DNA of 38,247 nt from Trichomonas tenax. Taxonomy: Eukaryota > Parabasalia > Trichomonadida > Trichomonadidae. The notes beneath the pieces were generated by a model. That model did not search any database and had not been told where the DNA came from. It worked only from the letters and a program-made list of their open reading frames with translations. The position numbers and the translations under genes were made by a program. The stretch covers positions 1-38,247 of the forward strand of contig JALKBU010000471.1 of the NCBI GenBank assembly GCA_023091735.1, in the 5' to 3' direction. Positions 25,208-36,471 of the stretch are shown here, piece after piece. How positions within the stretch are numbered: position 1 is the stretch's first letter; each line of letters begins with the position of its first letter.

Positions 25208-26853
25208 TCAAATATCACAGTGAAAGGGAGAATTCATCAATACGGGTATTTAAATATTTGTTAATGTTTTAGAGAAATGAATTTCTTTTTTCTTCATTTT
25301 TTCCCCTACAAATATGCCATATCTCGGGCATTCGAAAACGAGAGTATTTTCAGAAATTGAAGGTCTTTTTTTTCTCCATTCTTATCCGATTTTTGAAAAA
25401 TAGGGGCCGACCCTTCTTTTTTATTTCTGACTATATGTGTCAGATTTGCAGATATTCTTAAAATTATACCACGCAAAAATTAAATATAATGGTCAAAAAT
25501 AGAATCGCACTTTTGTGAGGAATTGAAAAAGGCTCCCTCTCAAATCGTGATCCTATTATTGTGACTCTCAATTTTCCTTGTACCTTTTTCGTGTAAAGTA
25601 AAATGATTTTAAAAACACAACAATAAGCATATATTTACTAACTAACATAGAAAAATAAAAGATTCAAAGAATAATATTAAATTATTCATTGCAATATAGG
25701 AAAATTCTTGAGTATTCCGGATTTGATGGTGTGCCCGGGCAAACTAGGAAATAATCTAAGCCAGATTGATAAAAAATAAATATTGAAGATGGAGATTGAG
25801 GAGGAGCAACTAAATTTATGATATATCAAGCTAGTTGGGTATAATAAATATTGATTTGGAAAATAAATACCAATTATTTGGGTGCTTTGTCGAGAAAAAC
25901 TAAGCAAAATCGCCGCCGTTGAGTTCTTAGTTATGTTTGAACTGGTAAAAGGAGCTTTTACATCATGTTATTGACCTCAAATCAACAGATGAATGAGGCC
26001 ATCATTAATAAGTAAACGGTCTCGTTTGTCATGTAAAATGGATATTTGGCAAGTAAATTTTGTAAAATATTTTATTTGTCGGAGAATGCCAGAAAATAAT
26101 CGTACAAATCGAATTAATGATGTAGCAATGTATATTGCTTAAAATAAAGTCAAGTCCATTATTTATTTTCATGAAATAATGCTATATTTCATTGAAAAAT
26201 CTTATTGATAAAAAATTCAAGACAAATTGTGATTTTTTTATAATAAGTTTTGGTTAATAAAATATATTCTATAAACATTCTGCAACATTAAAAATACTGC
26301 CTATATGTTTCAATATGAATACAGAATTATATGAAAAAGAATCAAGTAGATATATCAATATTTTATAAAAAAATAATGAATTGATGGTAAAAATGAAAAT
26401 CATAAGATTTGTCATATAAGCCATCTGCTATAATGTAGATTGGCAACAATTAAAGACAAAAATAAGACTATATATTTTTTTTGATAACGTTTTTCTATTG
26501 AAAAATTCATTTTTAATCGAAAACCTCAATATGATTACATATGTATGTCTGATTTATGATGATAAAAAGCTCCAAAGCGATAATTTTTGTCAAAAAATTT
26601 TCGAAAATAGCTGGAAATAATGGATAGAATATAATTAGCCTATAATATTTTCATCACTATTCAAAAAATAAAGTATTCAAAAAAAATTTAATGTGTTATA
26701 CTCTGTAACATATTTCATGTATTATTCCGAAAATACGTTTTCTGCTTTCTCAAAAGTGTTTGTCAATCTCACGATCCTATTTTTGAGACCACCATATTGC
26801 ATGATTCTGGCATATTCGGATTCCGACGATAGCTTTTGTTTTGCGTTTAGCAT
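25208..26853. other. Gene-poor AT-rich region
   Basis: About 1.6 kb with no supported long gene. It is strongly AT-rich with many short A/T runs and holds one TTTGTCATGTAAAA motif (near 26025-26038) like those in the left-end repeat region. A 43-codon minus-strand frame at 26722-26853 has fairly protein-like composition but no recognised homology. Confidence 0.55.
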
Positions 26854-27342
26854 TTTTATTGTATCGAAAATCTTTACACTTTACACATCCTTGTTACACC
26901 TTATCCAACATACAAGCCAAGAGACGGCATCACACTAGCAAAAACGGAAACACAGATGGAGGTGCCCTATTTGATACAGACTAACCAAAGTGCTAAATTT
27001 AATCAACCACAAGATGGAACATACCATATCATTGATTCAACAACCGTTGTCAACACAACGAAGTACACAATAATCAACACAACAATTGAAATGGAAGTTA
27101 CAATAGCAGAAATCATTCTTGTTGTGCTTATAGTTTTAGCCATATACTACGGGCTTAAGTACAGGAAGAACAAAAAGCTTAGAGAAGAAACAGCGCAAAT
27201 CGAGGATCTAACATCCGATTCGGATACAAACTAGAAGAACCCGTTCATCCTCTGTGTCGACAGCCAGGTACCAACATCGGTTGTTGTCGACAACTTCTCG
27301 GTGACGCAAAGTTTTAAGTACGGTAACACTTTTGAGCAATAA
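26854..27342 (+). pseudogene. 3' remnant of a surface membrane protein, with in-frame TAG
   Basis: The frame is open from just after a TAG at 26851-26853 to a TAG at 27232-27234, and continues in the same frame to a TAA at 27340-27342. It has no ATG until 26956, yet the part before that (TPYPTYKPRDGITLAKTETQ) looks translated. From there come an extracellular stem with Thr/Asn sites (NQS, NTT), one membrane helix (VTIAEIILVVLIVLAIYYGL, about 27106-27165), a basic stop-transfer KYRKNKK and an acidic tail. After the TAG the frame reads KNPFILCVDSQVPTSVVVDN and on for about 15 residues, which resembles further cytoplasmic tail with an NPF motif. This is the 3' end of a type I surface protein whose ectodomain is missing. 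A 92-residue product from 26956 is possible. The family (for example BspA-like) is not proven. Confidence 0.6.
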
Positions 27343-27511
27343 TATGTTATTAAACACACGTGTCTTGATATTTTTTCTCGGTCAAAAATTCGAGAGAAAA
27401 AATTGAATTGCTTTTTATATTTTTTTTCCCAAAAAGTTCCATGGCTTATAGTATGTCTTAAGAAATCATAAAATTTTGAATTCAAAGAAATTGTTTTTTT
27501 TTCCAAAATCA
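27235..27511. other. Short spacer with TGTCGACA palindromes
   Basis: The first 108 bp continue the frame of the surface-protein remnant. TGTCGACA occurs at 27255-27262 and again inside GTTGTCGACAAC at 27283-27294. The remainder is AT-rich and should contain the promoter of the gene at 27512, but no good initiator was seen. Confidence 0.4.
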
Positions 27512-28282
27512 ATGAAGGAAAATTTTAATCAGATGACTTTTTGTCTGCCCTCTTCCGACGCGTTGAAGGGGACGGCGTTTGCTCCGATACCGCTGCCGAA
27601 GCCATCGCCGTACGATATTCAACAAAATGCGATTCCCCTTCCCGCGCTTCGTCCGCTGATGAGTCATCCTATGACGCAGCCGACATCGCCGAGGTACCAT
27701 AGGTCACCTTCCCCTCAACGTTACAAACCAATTCTCCCGATTTCAATAGAAAATTATAATCCGCGCAAAAAACGGAATTTTACCGACGAACCAACAGTTA
27801 TGGCAATAAATATACTACAAATAAATCAATCAGACCTATTTATCGATCCGCAGCTGCCTTCTGCTGAGCAAATTCAGAAAATAACAGCTTTGCAAAATCA
27901 GATAAAGCAGGTGCGTAACATGATACTTAGCAATTCGGATGAGTCGAGGGAAAGAATAGTCAACTTTTACCTTGCAACTACAGCAAACCAACAATCTCAA
28001 TCAGATCAAACTTCTATTAGCAGGAAACTGGATAAGGACGTGTTCCGAAACTCATACATATCCAACAGAAACACAAGAATAGAAACAATAAGAGAAAGAA
28101 ATAAAGCATCCATGAAACGTGCAGAAGAGATAGCACAGAAACAGAAGGAGGACCAGATCAAGAGGCAGAATCTTTTTGAGCAAGCTGACTCTGCCTGTAA
28201 AAGGAGAATCGTTGATATGCAGTTAAAGCGCTCATATCGATCAAAATCTAATTTATCTGATATTAACATTGTTCGTATATAA
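27512..28282 (+). CDS. Basic Pro/Ser-rich and helical protein, unknown
   Basis: A 256-residue protein that I do not recognise. The frame upstream begins at a TTG, so I use the ATG at 27512 (MKENFNQMTF); another ATG at 27533 is possible. The first third is rich in Pro and Ser with SPRYHRSPSPQRYKPIL, a likely disordered region with possible proline-directed phosphorylation sites. The C-terminal two thirds is predicted helical and charged (EQIQKITALQNQIKQVRNMI and RERNKASMKRAEEIAQKQKE), probably coiled coil. No signal peptide or membrane segment. It lies 36 bp before the propeller/solenoid gene and its stop overlaps TAAA. The design would suit a cytoskeleton-associated protein, but there is no direct evidence. 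Confidence 0.8.
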   Translation: MKENFNQMTFCLPSSDALKGTAFAPIPLPKPSPYDIQQNAIPLPALRPLMSHPMTQPTSPRYHRSPSPQRYKPILPISIENYNPRKKRNFTDEPTVMAINILQINQSDLFIDPQLPSAEQIQKITALQNQIKQVRNMILSNSDESRERIVNFYLATTANQQSQSDQTSISRKLDKDVFRNSYISNRNTRIETIRERNKASMKRAEEIAQKQKEDQIKRQNLFEQADSACKRRIVDMQLKRSYRSKSNLSDINIVRI

Positions 28283-28318
28283 ATAAAATTTGTTTGTATT
28301 ATTTTTTTATTTTGTCAA

Positions 28319-31135
28319 ATGAATGATTTTCTAACTTTTGAGCACAATCAGTTTGAGCTCAAAGGGAATCCAATCGATGCCGATGCTAAGGACAACCTTA
28401 TTCTGATCTTGGAAGAGACAGGAATTTGCTCAATATACAATTCTAAATCACAAAAAGTGAATCAAATTAATATTGTCGATAAGTCAATCTCATCCAAATC
28501 CAACCGCATAGCATTGTCACCATCGAAAACTTTTGCAGCTCTTTCATACGAAGACGGCTCTTACAGTTTGTATGATTTAATGAACTCTAAGCTTCTTAAA
28601 TCGTTCCCAAAGGCAAGAAAGACAGGCATAAAGTACATAAAGTTCGTCGGAGATTCTCAGTTAGTCATTTTAGATTCGGCTAATGCTTTATCACTCGTTA
28701 GAGTATCAGTAAGTTTGTTCGGAGTGTCTGTGAAGGATATTGCAATTGTTTCATTTCAAAACAATCCTTATTCTATTAGTCCAATTTCCCTTGATACAAA
28801 TTCTTCGCAATATAACACAAAAATCCAAAATTTAGTCCTCATTACATCAGTAGAGAAGTTTGTTATATTTAATGTTGAGAATACACCAAAAATTATTTTC
28901 AACATTCCAATATCATGCGGTATTGTAACATATTGTTTTGCGAATAGGAACATTATTCAAATAGGTATTGCTACAAAGGATTCAGTCTCAGCTTATCGAT
29001 TTGATGGAATTACAATTTCAGAAATTTCCAAATGTGTTGTAAATAATATAATTCCACAAACAATTTCATTCATTCACAAAGGATTATTGTTAGTTACTAC
29101 AACAAATCATGAATATTATTTATTCAATACAATTTCTGCGAGAACCACTCCGTTGCAGCCAATTGATCTAAGTGTAGTTGCTAAAAGCATACAAGAAAAT
29201 GCTCTGTTTACAATCAATAAGACAGGAATAACTAAAATTACACAAAAAACTTTTGCACAAAAGAACTTTGATGACGTCGTTGAAGCTTCGGAGCGCTTTA
29301 TCTCTGGGGATATTCAAACAGGATGCGATGCAATCCTTCCTATTGATTCGAAGCTCGAAATACTCCATTCGGTATTTTCGAAACTCTTCCTCGAAAAATC
29401 AATCGATCGCAGTAGATTATTTGAAATATCCAAAAAGCTTTCTCTTCGAAGACTTCCTTCTTCTTTGGGACCGGATTTATTTAGTGATAATGTTATACTA
29501 ATGGCACAGTTAGCAATTGATTCAGATCCTGATGCATCTTTCTTTATTTATTCGAATCAACTATCAAATATGATTTGCTCTGCTTTAGAATCCAAAGATG
29601 ATTTTATTAAAGGACTTTCTTCATTGCCATCTTCTTCAGTTCCATTATATCATATTCGATCTGGTAATTTATCAGCAGCAATCGAGTATCTTGCATCTTC
29701 TGATCCATCAGTTGCTCTTTCAATTGCCGCTTTCTCAGGCAATCATTCGTATGATATCCTCATCAACTCGCAAGCTGTTTCATTGACAGATGCATGTATT
29801 TGTATGAAAAAAGCAATTGATAAAGATGTTCTGACTCTATATAATATTGCCAAAACATGTGGAGAAAAAGAAGTGATACAAATCATCAATTTTTGCGTTC
29901 ATTCATCAATCGAATTTGGAGCAAGACCGTTTCAGCTTGCCCAAATTGTAGAAAGAGTAGCAAAGCTGGCTATCTCACTATCATCAAATGATTTAACTAA
30001 GCTATCTGTTGAGATTGCATTGCAAGGAGCTCAATGCCTCACCGATGAAACAACAATTTTCATTGTAAGACAAATGCTTGGACCTGCCAATGAAATGAAG
30101 ATTATTGATTTTCTTAAAAGCAATGGAAGTAATAATGCACTTCAATTGATCTCTGATCCAGCTCATATTGCAGGTCTTAAAGCTCTTGAAGAATTCATTT
30201 ACAGAAAAGTTGGTATTATAGACAAACTTGTGAAACTTTTAATATCACAAAATCAAGCATCTGCAGCATTTCAAGCTATTAATGAATGCCACAACATCAA
30301 AGCGATGAGCATTATTCTAAAGTCTAATGCTTTAGCACTCATGACAATCGATGAGCATTCTTTTGCCTCCATTTTTGCCCAACCACAGTACGATTTTATT
30401 GGAGTCGAAGTTTACAATTGTCTTGGAGGTGATGCAAAATATGAATTTGCTTATTCTATTAGAAACTTCTCGGCATTCAGAAATCTCTCAATTAATGCCG
30501 AAGAGTATTGCTCTTATACTCGCTTTTTAATCAAGCATCATCGTGCCGATGTACTTCAATTTTTGAAGCAGAAATCCGATGTAATGGCACCTTCACTGCT
30601 TGCTGATTTCGAACATGAGAAGTTATATGATTGCGCTTTAGCTGTCTCTCTTGAAATGGATGATCCAGTATTGATTATGCAAAATGCATTAATGGCGTTG
30701 AAAGATATTGTATCTCGCTGTCTTTGCTGTGAGGAATCGCACGTCCAATTTTTTATTCAGAGAGCTATTGTTGTAATAGAAGATGTTCGCAATCTTTTAT
30801 TAAATGAAATGGCAATATCCACAATCATCAAATCTTTTGAGTTGCCTCTTTACGTGCTTTCACAAGCTCAAGTCGGAAGCGTTATCTATAATCGCAGCCG
30901 CGCAGTATTATCAATTTTCAGTCACTTTTATAGAATTGTTTCCTCCAGTTTTCCTTTCCCGATTCTTATGACATGCATGAATCTAGCATTTAGTGAGAAC
31001 GGCATCGGCGTTCTAAGGCTTGCTCTGCCTGAGTTTATCCGCAGAGCTAATTTATTAGACATCACACTTAATGATGTTTCATCTGTTGCTGGCGAAAACG
31101 CTATGAATATTGTTGCTGCAACAATTCAAAAATAA
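28319..31135 (+). CDS. Probable beta-propeller plus alpha-solenoid protein, trafficking type
   Basis: A 938-residue protein with no obvious signature motif. Residues 1 to about 310 read as beta-strand repeats (NRIALSPSKTFAALSYEDGS, YSLYDLMNSKLLKSF, KYIKFVGDSQLVILDS), as in a WD40-like propeller. From about 330 to the end it is nearly all helical with paired amphipathic helices and no charged low-complexity tracts, as in an alpha-solenoid. That combination is shared by HOPS/CORVET subunits (Vps8, Vps41, Vps39), coatomer, IFT and nucleoporin proteins. The length and the lack of a C-terminal zinc RING favour a vacuolar-sorting type subunit as one option among several. Two Cys near CLCCEE do not form a RING. 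AT-rich codons suggest moderate expression. The ATG at 28319 follows GTCAA, a weak initiator. Confidence 0.8.
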   Translation: MNDFLTFEHNQFELKGNPIDADAKDNLILILEETGICSIYNSKSQKVNQINIVDKSISSKSNRIALSPSKTFAALSYEDGSYSLYDLMNSKLLKSFPKARKTGIKYIKFVGDSQLVILDSANALSLVRVSVSLFGVSVKDIAIVSFQNNPYSISPISLDTNSSQYNTKIQNLVLITSVEKFVIFNVENTPKIIFNIPISCGIVTYCFANRNIIQIGIATKDSVSAYRFDGITISEISKCVVNNIIPQTISFIHKGLLLVTTTNHEYYLFNTISARTTPLQPIDLSVVAKSIQENALFTINKTGITKITQKTFAQKNFDDVVEASERFISGDIQTGCDAILPIDSKLEILHSVFSKLFLEKSIDRSRLFEISKKLSLRRLPSSLGPDLFSDNVILMAQLAIDSDPDASFFIYSNQLSNMICSALESKDDFIKGLSSLPSSSVPLYHIRSGNLSAAIEYLASSDPSVALSIAAFSGNHSYDILINSQAVSLTDACICMKKAIDKDVLTLYNIAKTCGEKEVIQIINFCVHSSIEFGARPFQLAQIVERVAKLAISLSSNDLTKLSVEIALQGAQCLTDETTIFIVRQMLGPANEMKIIDFLKSNGSNNALQLISDPAHIAGLKALEEFIYRKVGIIDKLVKLLISQNQASAAFQAINECHNIKAMSIILKSNALALMTIDEHSFASIFAQPQYDFIGVEVYNCLGGDAKYEFAYSIRNFSAFRNLSINAEEYCSYTRFLIKHHRADVLQFLKQKSDVMAPSLLADFEHEKLYDCALAVSLEMDDPVLIMQNALMALKDIVSRCLCCEESHVQFFIQRAIVVIEDVRNLLLNEMAISTIIKSFELPLYVLSQAQVGSVIYNRSRAVLSIFSHFYRIVSSSFPFPILMTCMNLAFSENGIGVLRLALPEFIRRANLLDITLNDVSSVAGENAMNIVAATIQK

Positions 31136-31411
31136 TAAAATTTTATTCTATCTTCAATCTCATTTTATTTCCATGAAGCATTTTTTTTTGTTTTTCAATA
31201 AAAAATCAAAACTTTCAATATATACGCCATAAATTTAATATTAATTTAATAAAATTGATGAATATTACTCACTTTAAACAAGCACCAAACTTGTTTAAAG
31301 ATTTGACCATTTTTGAGAAATGTTGAATATTATTATTTTGCTCTATTAACATTATAAGGATTCGGCTGTCCCCAGGATAGGCTTGAATGAAGTGTTCTCT
31401 TATTGCAATGT
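31136..31411. other. Spacer with an 11-bp hairpin
   Basis: An exact inverted repeat, CTTTAAACAAG (31272-31282) with CTTGTTTAAAG (31290-31300) around a 7-nt loop, lies about 140 bp after the preceding stop. No gene is supported. The sequence GGATTCGGCTGTCCCCAGG near 31358 is locally GC-rich without an assigned role. Confidence 0.5.
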
Positions 31412-34400
31412 AAGAATTTGTTTATTGCCGCATAAAAAATAAACAAAAAATCTCCACTCTTTTGAATCAACAAATATTAGTTCAGAGATCAATTGATTCA
31501 TTGCCGAAGGACGAGATCGACAAAGACAATCCGCTCATTCAGTATTTGGCTCTTGTTATAGAATTCGAATGCATTATCTATATTTGCAAATCAAAAATTG
31601 ATCAAAGTTCTTCTAAAATACCAAAATCGAAGTTCCTAGATCTTGTATGCAACATTGCACTTTACCATCCGCAATTAAATAGCCTATTTCCATTTTGCAA
31701 ATTTTTGATTGAATTTCCATCTGAGAGCATTAACTACAATCATTTGAAATCAATAAAGGAATCTCTTATCTCAATGCTCAGCGCGAAAAATGATGGTTCT
31801 CCAAAATTAGATCTATAAGCTTTCAGAATATCAGTTAAAGGCGATTCTAACATAGCAAAATACGATTTAATCATTAATGCATGCTTTGCATCAACAAATA
31901 TAACATATTACGAAATTGTTTTTAATGAGATCCTTCATTCATTGAACAGCTCAAACGATTTCGAGCTCACTAAGGTATTTGCGTTAAATATATTATTAGA
32001 TTTACACAATTCTCAACTTTTATCAAAAGATTCAATTCAAAGATATATTAATATGTTAAATAATAAATCAAAGATATATTCGGAGTCAATGAGAACAGAT
32101 ATGTCCGTTGCAGAAAATAAGAATGCTGTTCTTACGATTTTTGATTTAATTTTGAATACAATATTATTCTTTAATGAAGGCAAAGTATTTCACTATATGT
32201 TTGATTGCTATAATCAAATTCAAGTGGTTTTTGATTTGAACCAAGAAGACGATGATTTATTCCAGAGAATTATTCCAATTATGCTCAATACTCTAATTGA
32301 TACAAGAGGATCATTCAAGGTTGGCAGCCAAATATCTTTCTTTTTCTGTTTTCTTACATCAAGTTCTCTTGAAAAGTACATTGATGAATCAAAAGGAGAT
32401 TTTCGTGTCAAATTTGTGAAGGATAGAATGATTGACGAATCCGACCTTATTACTGCAGAGCTAAATGTTAAGCGCTACAAAAATGACAACATTAAAGCAA
32501 TATTCAAGATTGTTTCAAATACATTACTCTGCAATAGTTAAGAAATAATTTCCGATGTCTTTATTGACACCGGGAAAGTCGAGAAAATGCCAAAGGAAAG
32601 TTCTAAAGATTATGCAAAAAGAAAAGAAGACTACAAAAATTATATGATAAATTCATTTCATGGCTTCTTTAGTAATTGCATTGATGAACAATGTTTCAGT
32701 CATGTTCTTAACATTCCTTAATTTTTGCCTGAAAGGCGAAGGCTAAACAATATTAAAGGAATCTGTTCCGTTGCTTATTTCGAAGCCAGCATTAGTTGCT
32801 AGTAAGCTATTTAGAGCATACCTAGATATTAAATCGCATGAAATCAAGTCAGAGTTTAACAAATTAATTCTTGAATTTGATCAAAATATTCAATTTTCAT
32901 ATCCGGGAATTTCGGATATCACCGACTTATTGTTCCAATATATCAAGTTGGATGATTTCAACTCAAAAATGATTCCTTTGAGGACATTATATAAAGTAAT
33001 TGGACTTCCGCTTCTTAATTCATATGTTCCTATCCAGGATATTATTCTGGATCAAAATATCGTTTTGAATTTATCAGAGTATGATAATTTTTTAGATGGC
33101 TTAATTAGAAAAAAAAACTACCAAATGGTTTTGTTGTTGCTGTTTCTTTATGCCACTCTGAAAAATTCACACAGAAATCGAAAGCATTTGATAGGGCAAT
33201 ATCTGTTATTCAATCAATCAAATATGAAGAGCTTTTGATCGAAAATCTTCCTTTATTCTTGAATGCATACTCATCTATAGATATATTTGCGACTGCTAAA
33301 TTATCAAGCGAAATTTGCAAGAAAAATAAGTACTCAAACTTATCAAAGTCATTCATCAGAGCAATAATCAATATTTTAAGCGAAAATCTTGTGATTGAAG
33401 ATTCAGATTCCAGTACTTTTCAAAATATTTTAGTAATGCTTCTCAAAACATATTCATCACAAATCCTTATTCAAAAGATTTATGATGAATGGATGAAGTT
33501 GCTAAGTTTGGATATTGTTTTGATTCCTGAGTTATCTAATATTTTATCTAGTTCACAGCAACCTGTTCAACATTATGAAAGGATAATTGCAGCTTGCACA
33601 AACAAATCGGATGTAATTTATAATCTTATAACCATGTTTTCAATCAAAAACACTCAATATCCACCAGATGTTGAAAAATTTGTTGATTGCATTTTAGAAA
33701 TCAAGAGCGACATTGAAGTTCTTAGAGCATTTTCGCAAATCTATTCTAATTATCAGAATGATGCAACAGCTTCTGCTATATCAGTTTTAACTTATTTTCT
33801 GCAAAAAATGACCAATCTCGATGTTAAACAAAAAAGAGATACAATGAGGCGATCATTTACATTAGTTAGCAGATATATAATATATTGCAGGCAGAAGTTT
33901 AAGAATGAATTATCTGATTTCAATCTGAATAAGTCTTGCCGCGATCTTTTAATTTCATTTTTGAATGCAATTTCCACTCAAAACGTAGAAGACAATGAAA
34001 ACATTCTTCTTCTGATAGCCAATTCATTAATTAAAGATGATATAAATGGTTTATTAAGATTGATTAATGAGGATGAAAGCACGCGTTTTATTATCACTTA
34101 TATTTTACTTATTACCAACTTCAATTTTTATAATGATGATCAACTAATTAGAATTTTCCAGGCATCTTTACCCGAATCAGAAGATTATCAAAAAATTCTA
34201 TTTTACCAATCCATATTTTCATCAACAAATCAATTGACAAATGCTTATTTGCTCTATTGCAATCAGATAAAATCAAGAACCTGCATTACGTTCTTTTAAC
34301 TTACATTTCATATTCAAAATCAAACGTTATTTCATTTGTCAAATTTGTTTGCAATCACAAGTCAATTAGCAGTCCAAATTTTATTACTTTAGTCAAAAAC

Positions 34401-35275
34401 ATCATAGATTCAATTAAGATTTTTTCGCGAGCAGGATGTGGACACTTATATTTCATTGTCGCAGTTTTATCTTCACGCTGTGGTGAAGATTTTACGTTTT
34501 TAATCGACCTTCTTGATGAAATTTCTTTTGAAAGCTTCTTCAAAGACTTCCTTGAATTTTGCAATGTTCTTGAGCCCAAAGTGATCTCAAAATTATACAA
34601 TTATATTCTTGAAAATGCAAATAAGTTTGACACATTAATGTTGAGATATTTGAACATCCTTCAAAATTAATCGAACGCTCCAAACAAAATGCTCCAAACG
34701 TAATTATTAATTCCTTACGGTCCTTCAATAGCAATTTATTACCAGATAAAATCAAACCTTTTTTATATGCAAATATCAATGAGAAGAATGTCAGTCATTA
34801 TTTAAATCAAAATAGTCTTTACTGCATGACATTCTCTATATAAATGGAGCATCAAACGAAGTTGCCTTAAAACTGCTGTAAGTTGATAAGGATTTCCTTT
34901 TCAATTTCATTTTAGAAAGAATCTTTACTCACGATACTTATGGAGGTTTCCCAATTGATCAATTCTTTGTTTTAGCCGCCTCCAATGATATAAATGCATC
35001 CAAAATCCTTTATCACGAAACAGGAACGACAAATTTGAAAGATCTTGCGCTCAATCTCCTCCAAAATTAATAGATTTTCAAATCCTAATTATGTAATTAA
35101 TTCACTGGCAAAATCCAAGAATGTTGAACCAATTATATTTTTAATCAAGGGAAATTCAACGATCGATTTAATATCGAAATCAACTCTGTATAACGTTGCC
35201 GAAGCATTAGCAAACTTTCCCCAATATATAAATTATGTTGTTGATATTTTATTGCAAGCAGAAAAATGTGATTGA
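31412..35275 (+). pseudogene. Large helical-repeat gene broken by stops and frameshifts
   Basis: Successive plus-strand pieces, each protein-like, together span about 3.9 kb. In frame with the start of the region, TAA stops interrupt at 31816, 32539 and 32719, and the reading resumes each time with sensible sequence (AFRISVKGDSNIAKYDL after the first). The frame then changes near 32740, returns near 33125 (SLCHSEKFTQKSKAFDR continues the helix pattern in the other frame), shifts near 34260 and again at about 34668 (LIERSKQNAPNVIINSL), with further breaks near 34840-35070. No ATG is present at the 5' end. The peptides are rich in Leu, Ile, Ser and Asn and look like HEAT/ARM-type helical repeats; two similar units, LQN-x-ERSKQNAPNVIINSL and LLQN then RFSNPNYVINSL, support repetition. 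The family is not recognised. The many lesions make sequencing error unlikely as the sole cause. Confidence 0.82.
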
Positions 35276-35303
35276 AAATGATACAAACAATTTTTTTTAA
35301 CAA

Positions 35304-36430
35304 TTATTTACGACGCCTTGGATTCGTTTTTGAATTAATCGATTTTGGTTCTTGAATCTGCTGAGGAACTTCTAGTTCTATACTAAATAGCTGATCTATA
35401 GATAGTGCTTTCACCGCGTGTTCTCTAGATACAAACTGTATTCTAGCTGTTCTAGGGCTATAACCCTCTGGAGAAATCATTAGACCTTCAATCGGCCCGA
35501 CTTCTGAGAATATCTTATAAACTTCTTCTTTTGTGAGATCATCAGGAAGAGGGTAAATGTTGATAAGATTATCAAAGTTTATTTGCTTGATCTTCGACTT
35601 GCTGCCCTTTTGGATTTCATCCAACTCTTCAGATTGTGCAATCTGCTGCTTATCATATTTCACTAAAAGTTTTGCATTTATTTTTTGTTTCTTTGCCAGT
35701 TCTTTTTTGAGGAAGTCTATTTCTTCTAAGACTTGTGGGTTCTCAAGTTCGTTTTCAACCATCTGACATTCTGATTTGAGCTTCATATATTTCTGCACTT
35801 TGTGATTCAACTTATTTTCATATTGGACAATAACTGTTCTTGTTCTTGAACAGTTGAATATTGGTCAGACAGCTTGAATCTCTCAATGCTCAACAAGACG
35901 TCTGAGAGTTCGTTTTGCTGCTGCTGCACCGCAGACGAAAAATCAGCTGCAGCGACTCTCATCTGCATTATATCTTTGGAGAACTCGCTCAGTTTCTTAT
36001 CAGAGTACAGGATGGTGTATTGGTTGATGATATCTTGGTTTTCGTCATATTCTTCTTGTAATTTCGCTATTTTTTCTTTCAGAACGCTTTCTTCATTTAA
36101 TCTATCGGCATTAGTTCCGGGAACAAATTGCTGAGCGAAATTTATTTGCTTCCGATCTTGCTTTTTATTTTTTTCTCTGAGATTTTCAATAACTTTGTAA
36201 TCTTCTCTAACAAGCGCCTGAAGTTTTCGTACTTCCCGTTTGTATCTGATGTACTCCGAATAAATCGATTCCTTTTTAGTTGCTGCGTAATTTATTTCTG
36301 GCGAAAAAAATAGCAAATCTTCATTCTGAGATTTATTTTCGTCCTTCTTCAACGAATTCCCGTCTTGAGGGACTTCAGACGATCGCTCGCTTGGTTTTGC
36401 TTCGTCCAGCGGATTTTCCGCAGTATCATG
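35304..36430 (-). pseudogene. Coiled-coil plus RRM gene split by frameshift
   Basis: Two minus-strand frames overlap by 4 bases at 35807-35810. The upstream one (from about 36352) is a coiled coil ending SNMKIS; the downstream one begins inside the same coiled-coil pattern (NKLNHKVQKYMKLKSE) and ends in an RRM-like domain (INFDNLINIYPLPDDLTKE, VGPIEGLMI, ARIQFVSREHAVKAL) and a basic tail NPRRRK. One extra A in the AAAA run near 35818 would join them, so they are one gene. Neither piece has an ATG at its 5' end: the reading frame of the upstream piece continues past 36352 without ATG through SERSSEVPQDGNSLKKDEN, and the nearest ATG (36430-36428) is in another frame. Two lesions favour a pseudogene; a programmed shift, a non-AUG start or assembly errors are alternatives. 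It ends 28 bp from the large pseudogene and is divergent from the HD gene. Confidence 0.72.
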
Positions 36431-36471
36431 AGCGAATCTAAAATTTTTAAACGTACGTTTTTTTTGAAAAA

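Noticed and set aside
36446..36465. Minus-strand GTACGT before the broken RRM gene as an intron donor
   Set aside because: It matches the donor, but no ACTAAC-type acceptor follows; the site sits in the divergent promoter gap and ACGTACGT is palindromic.
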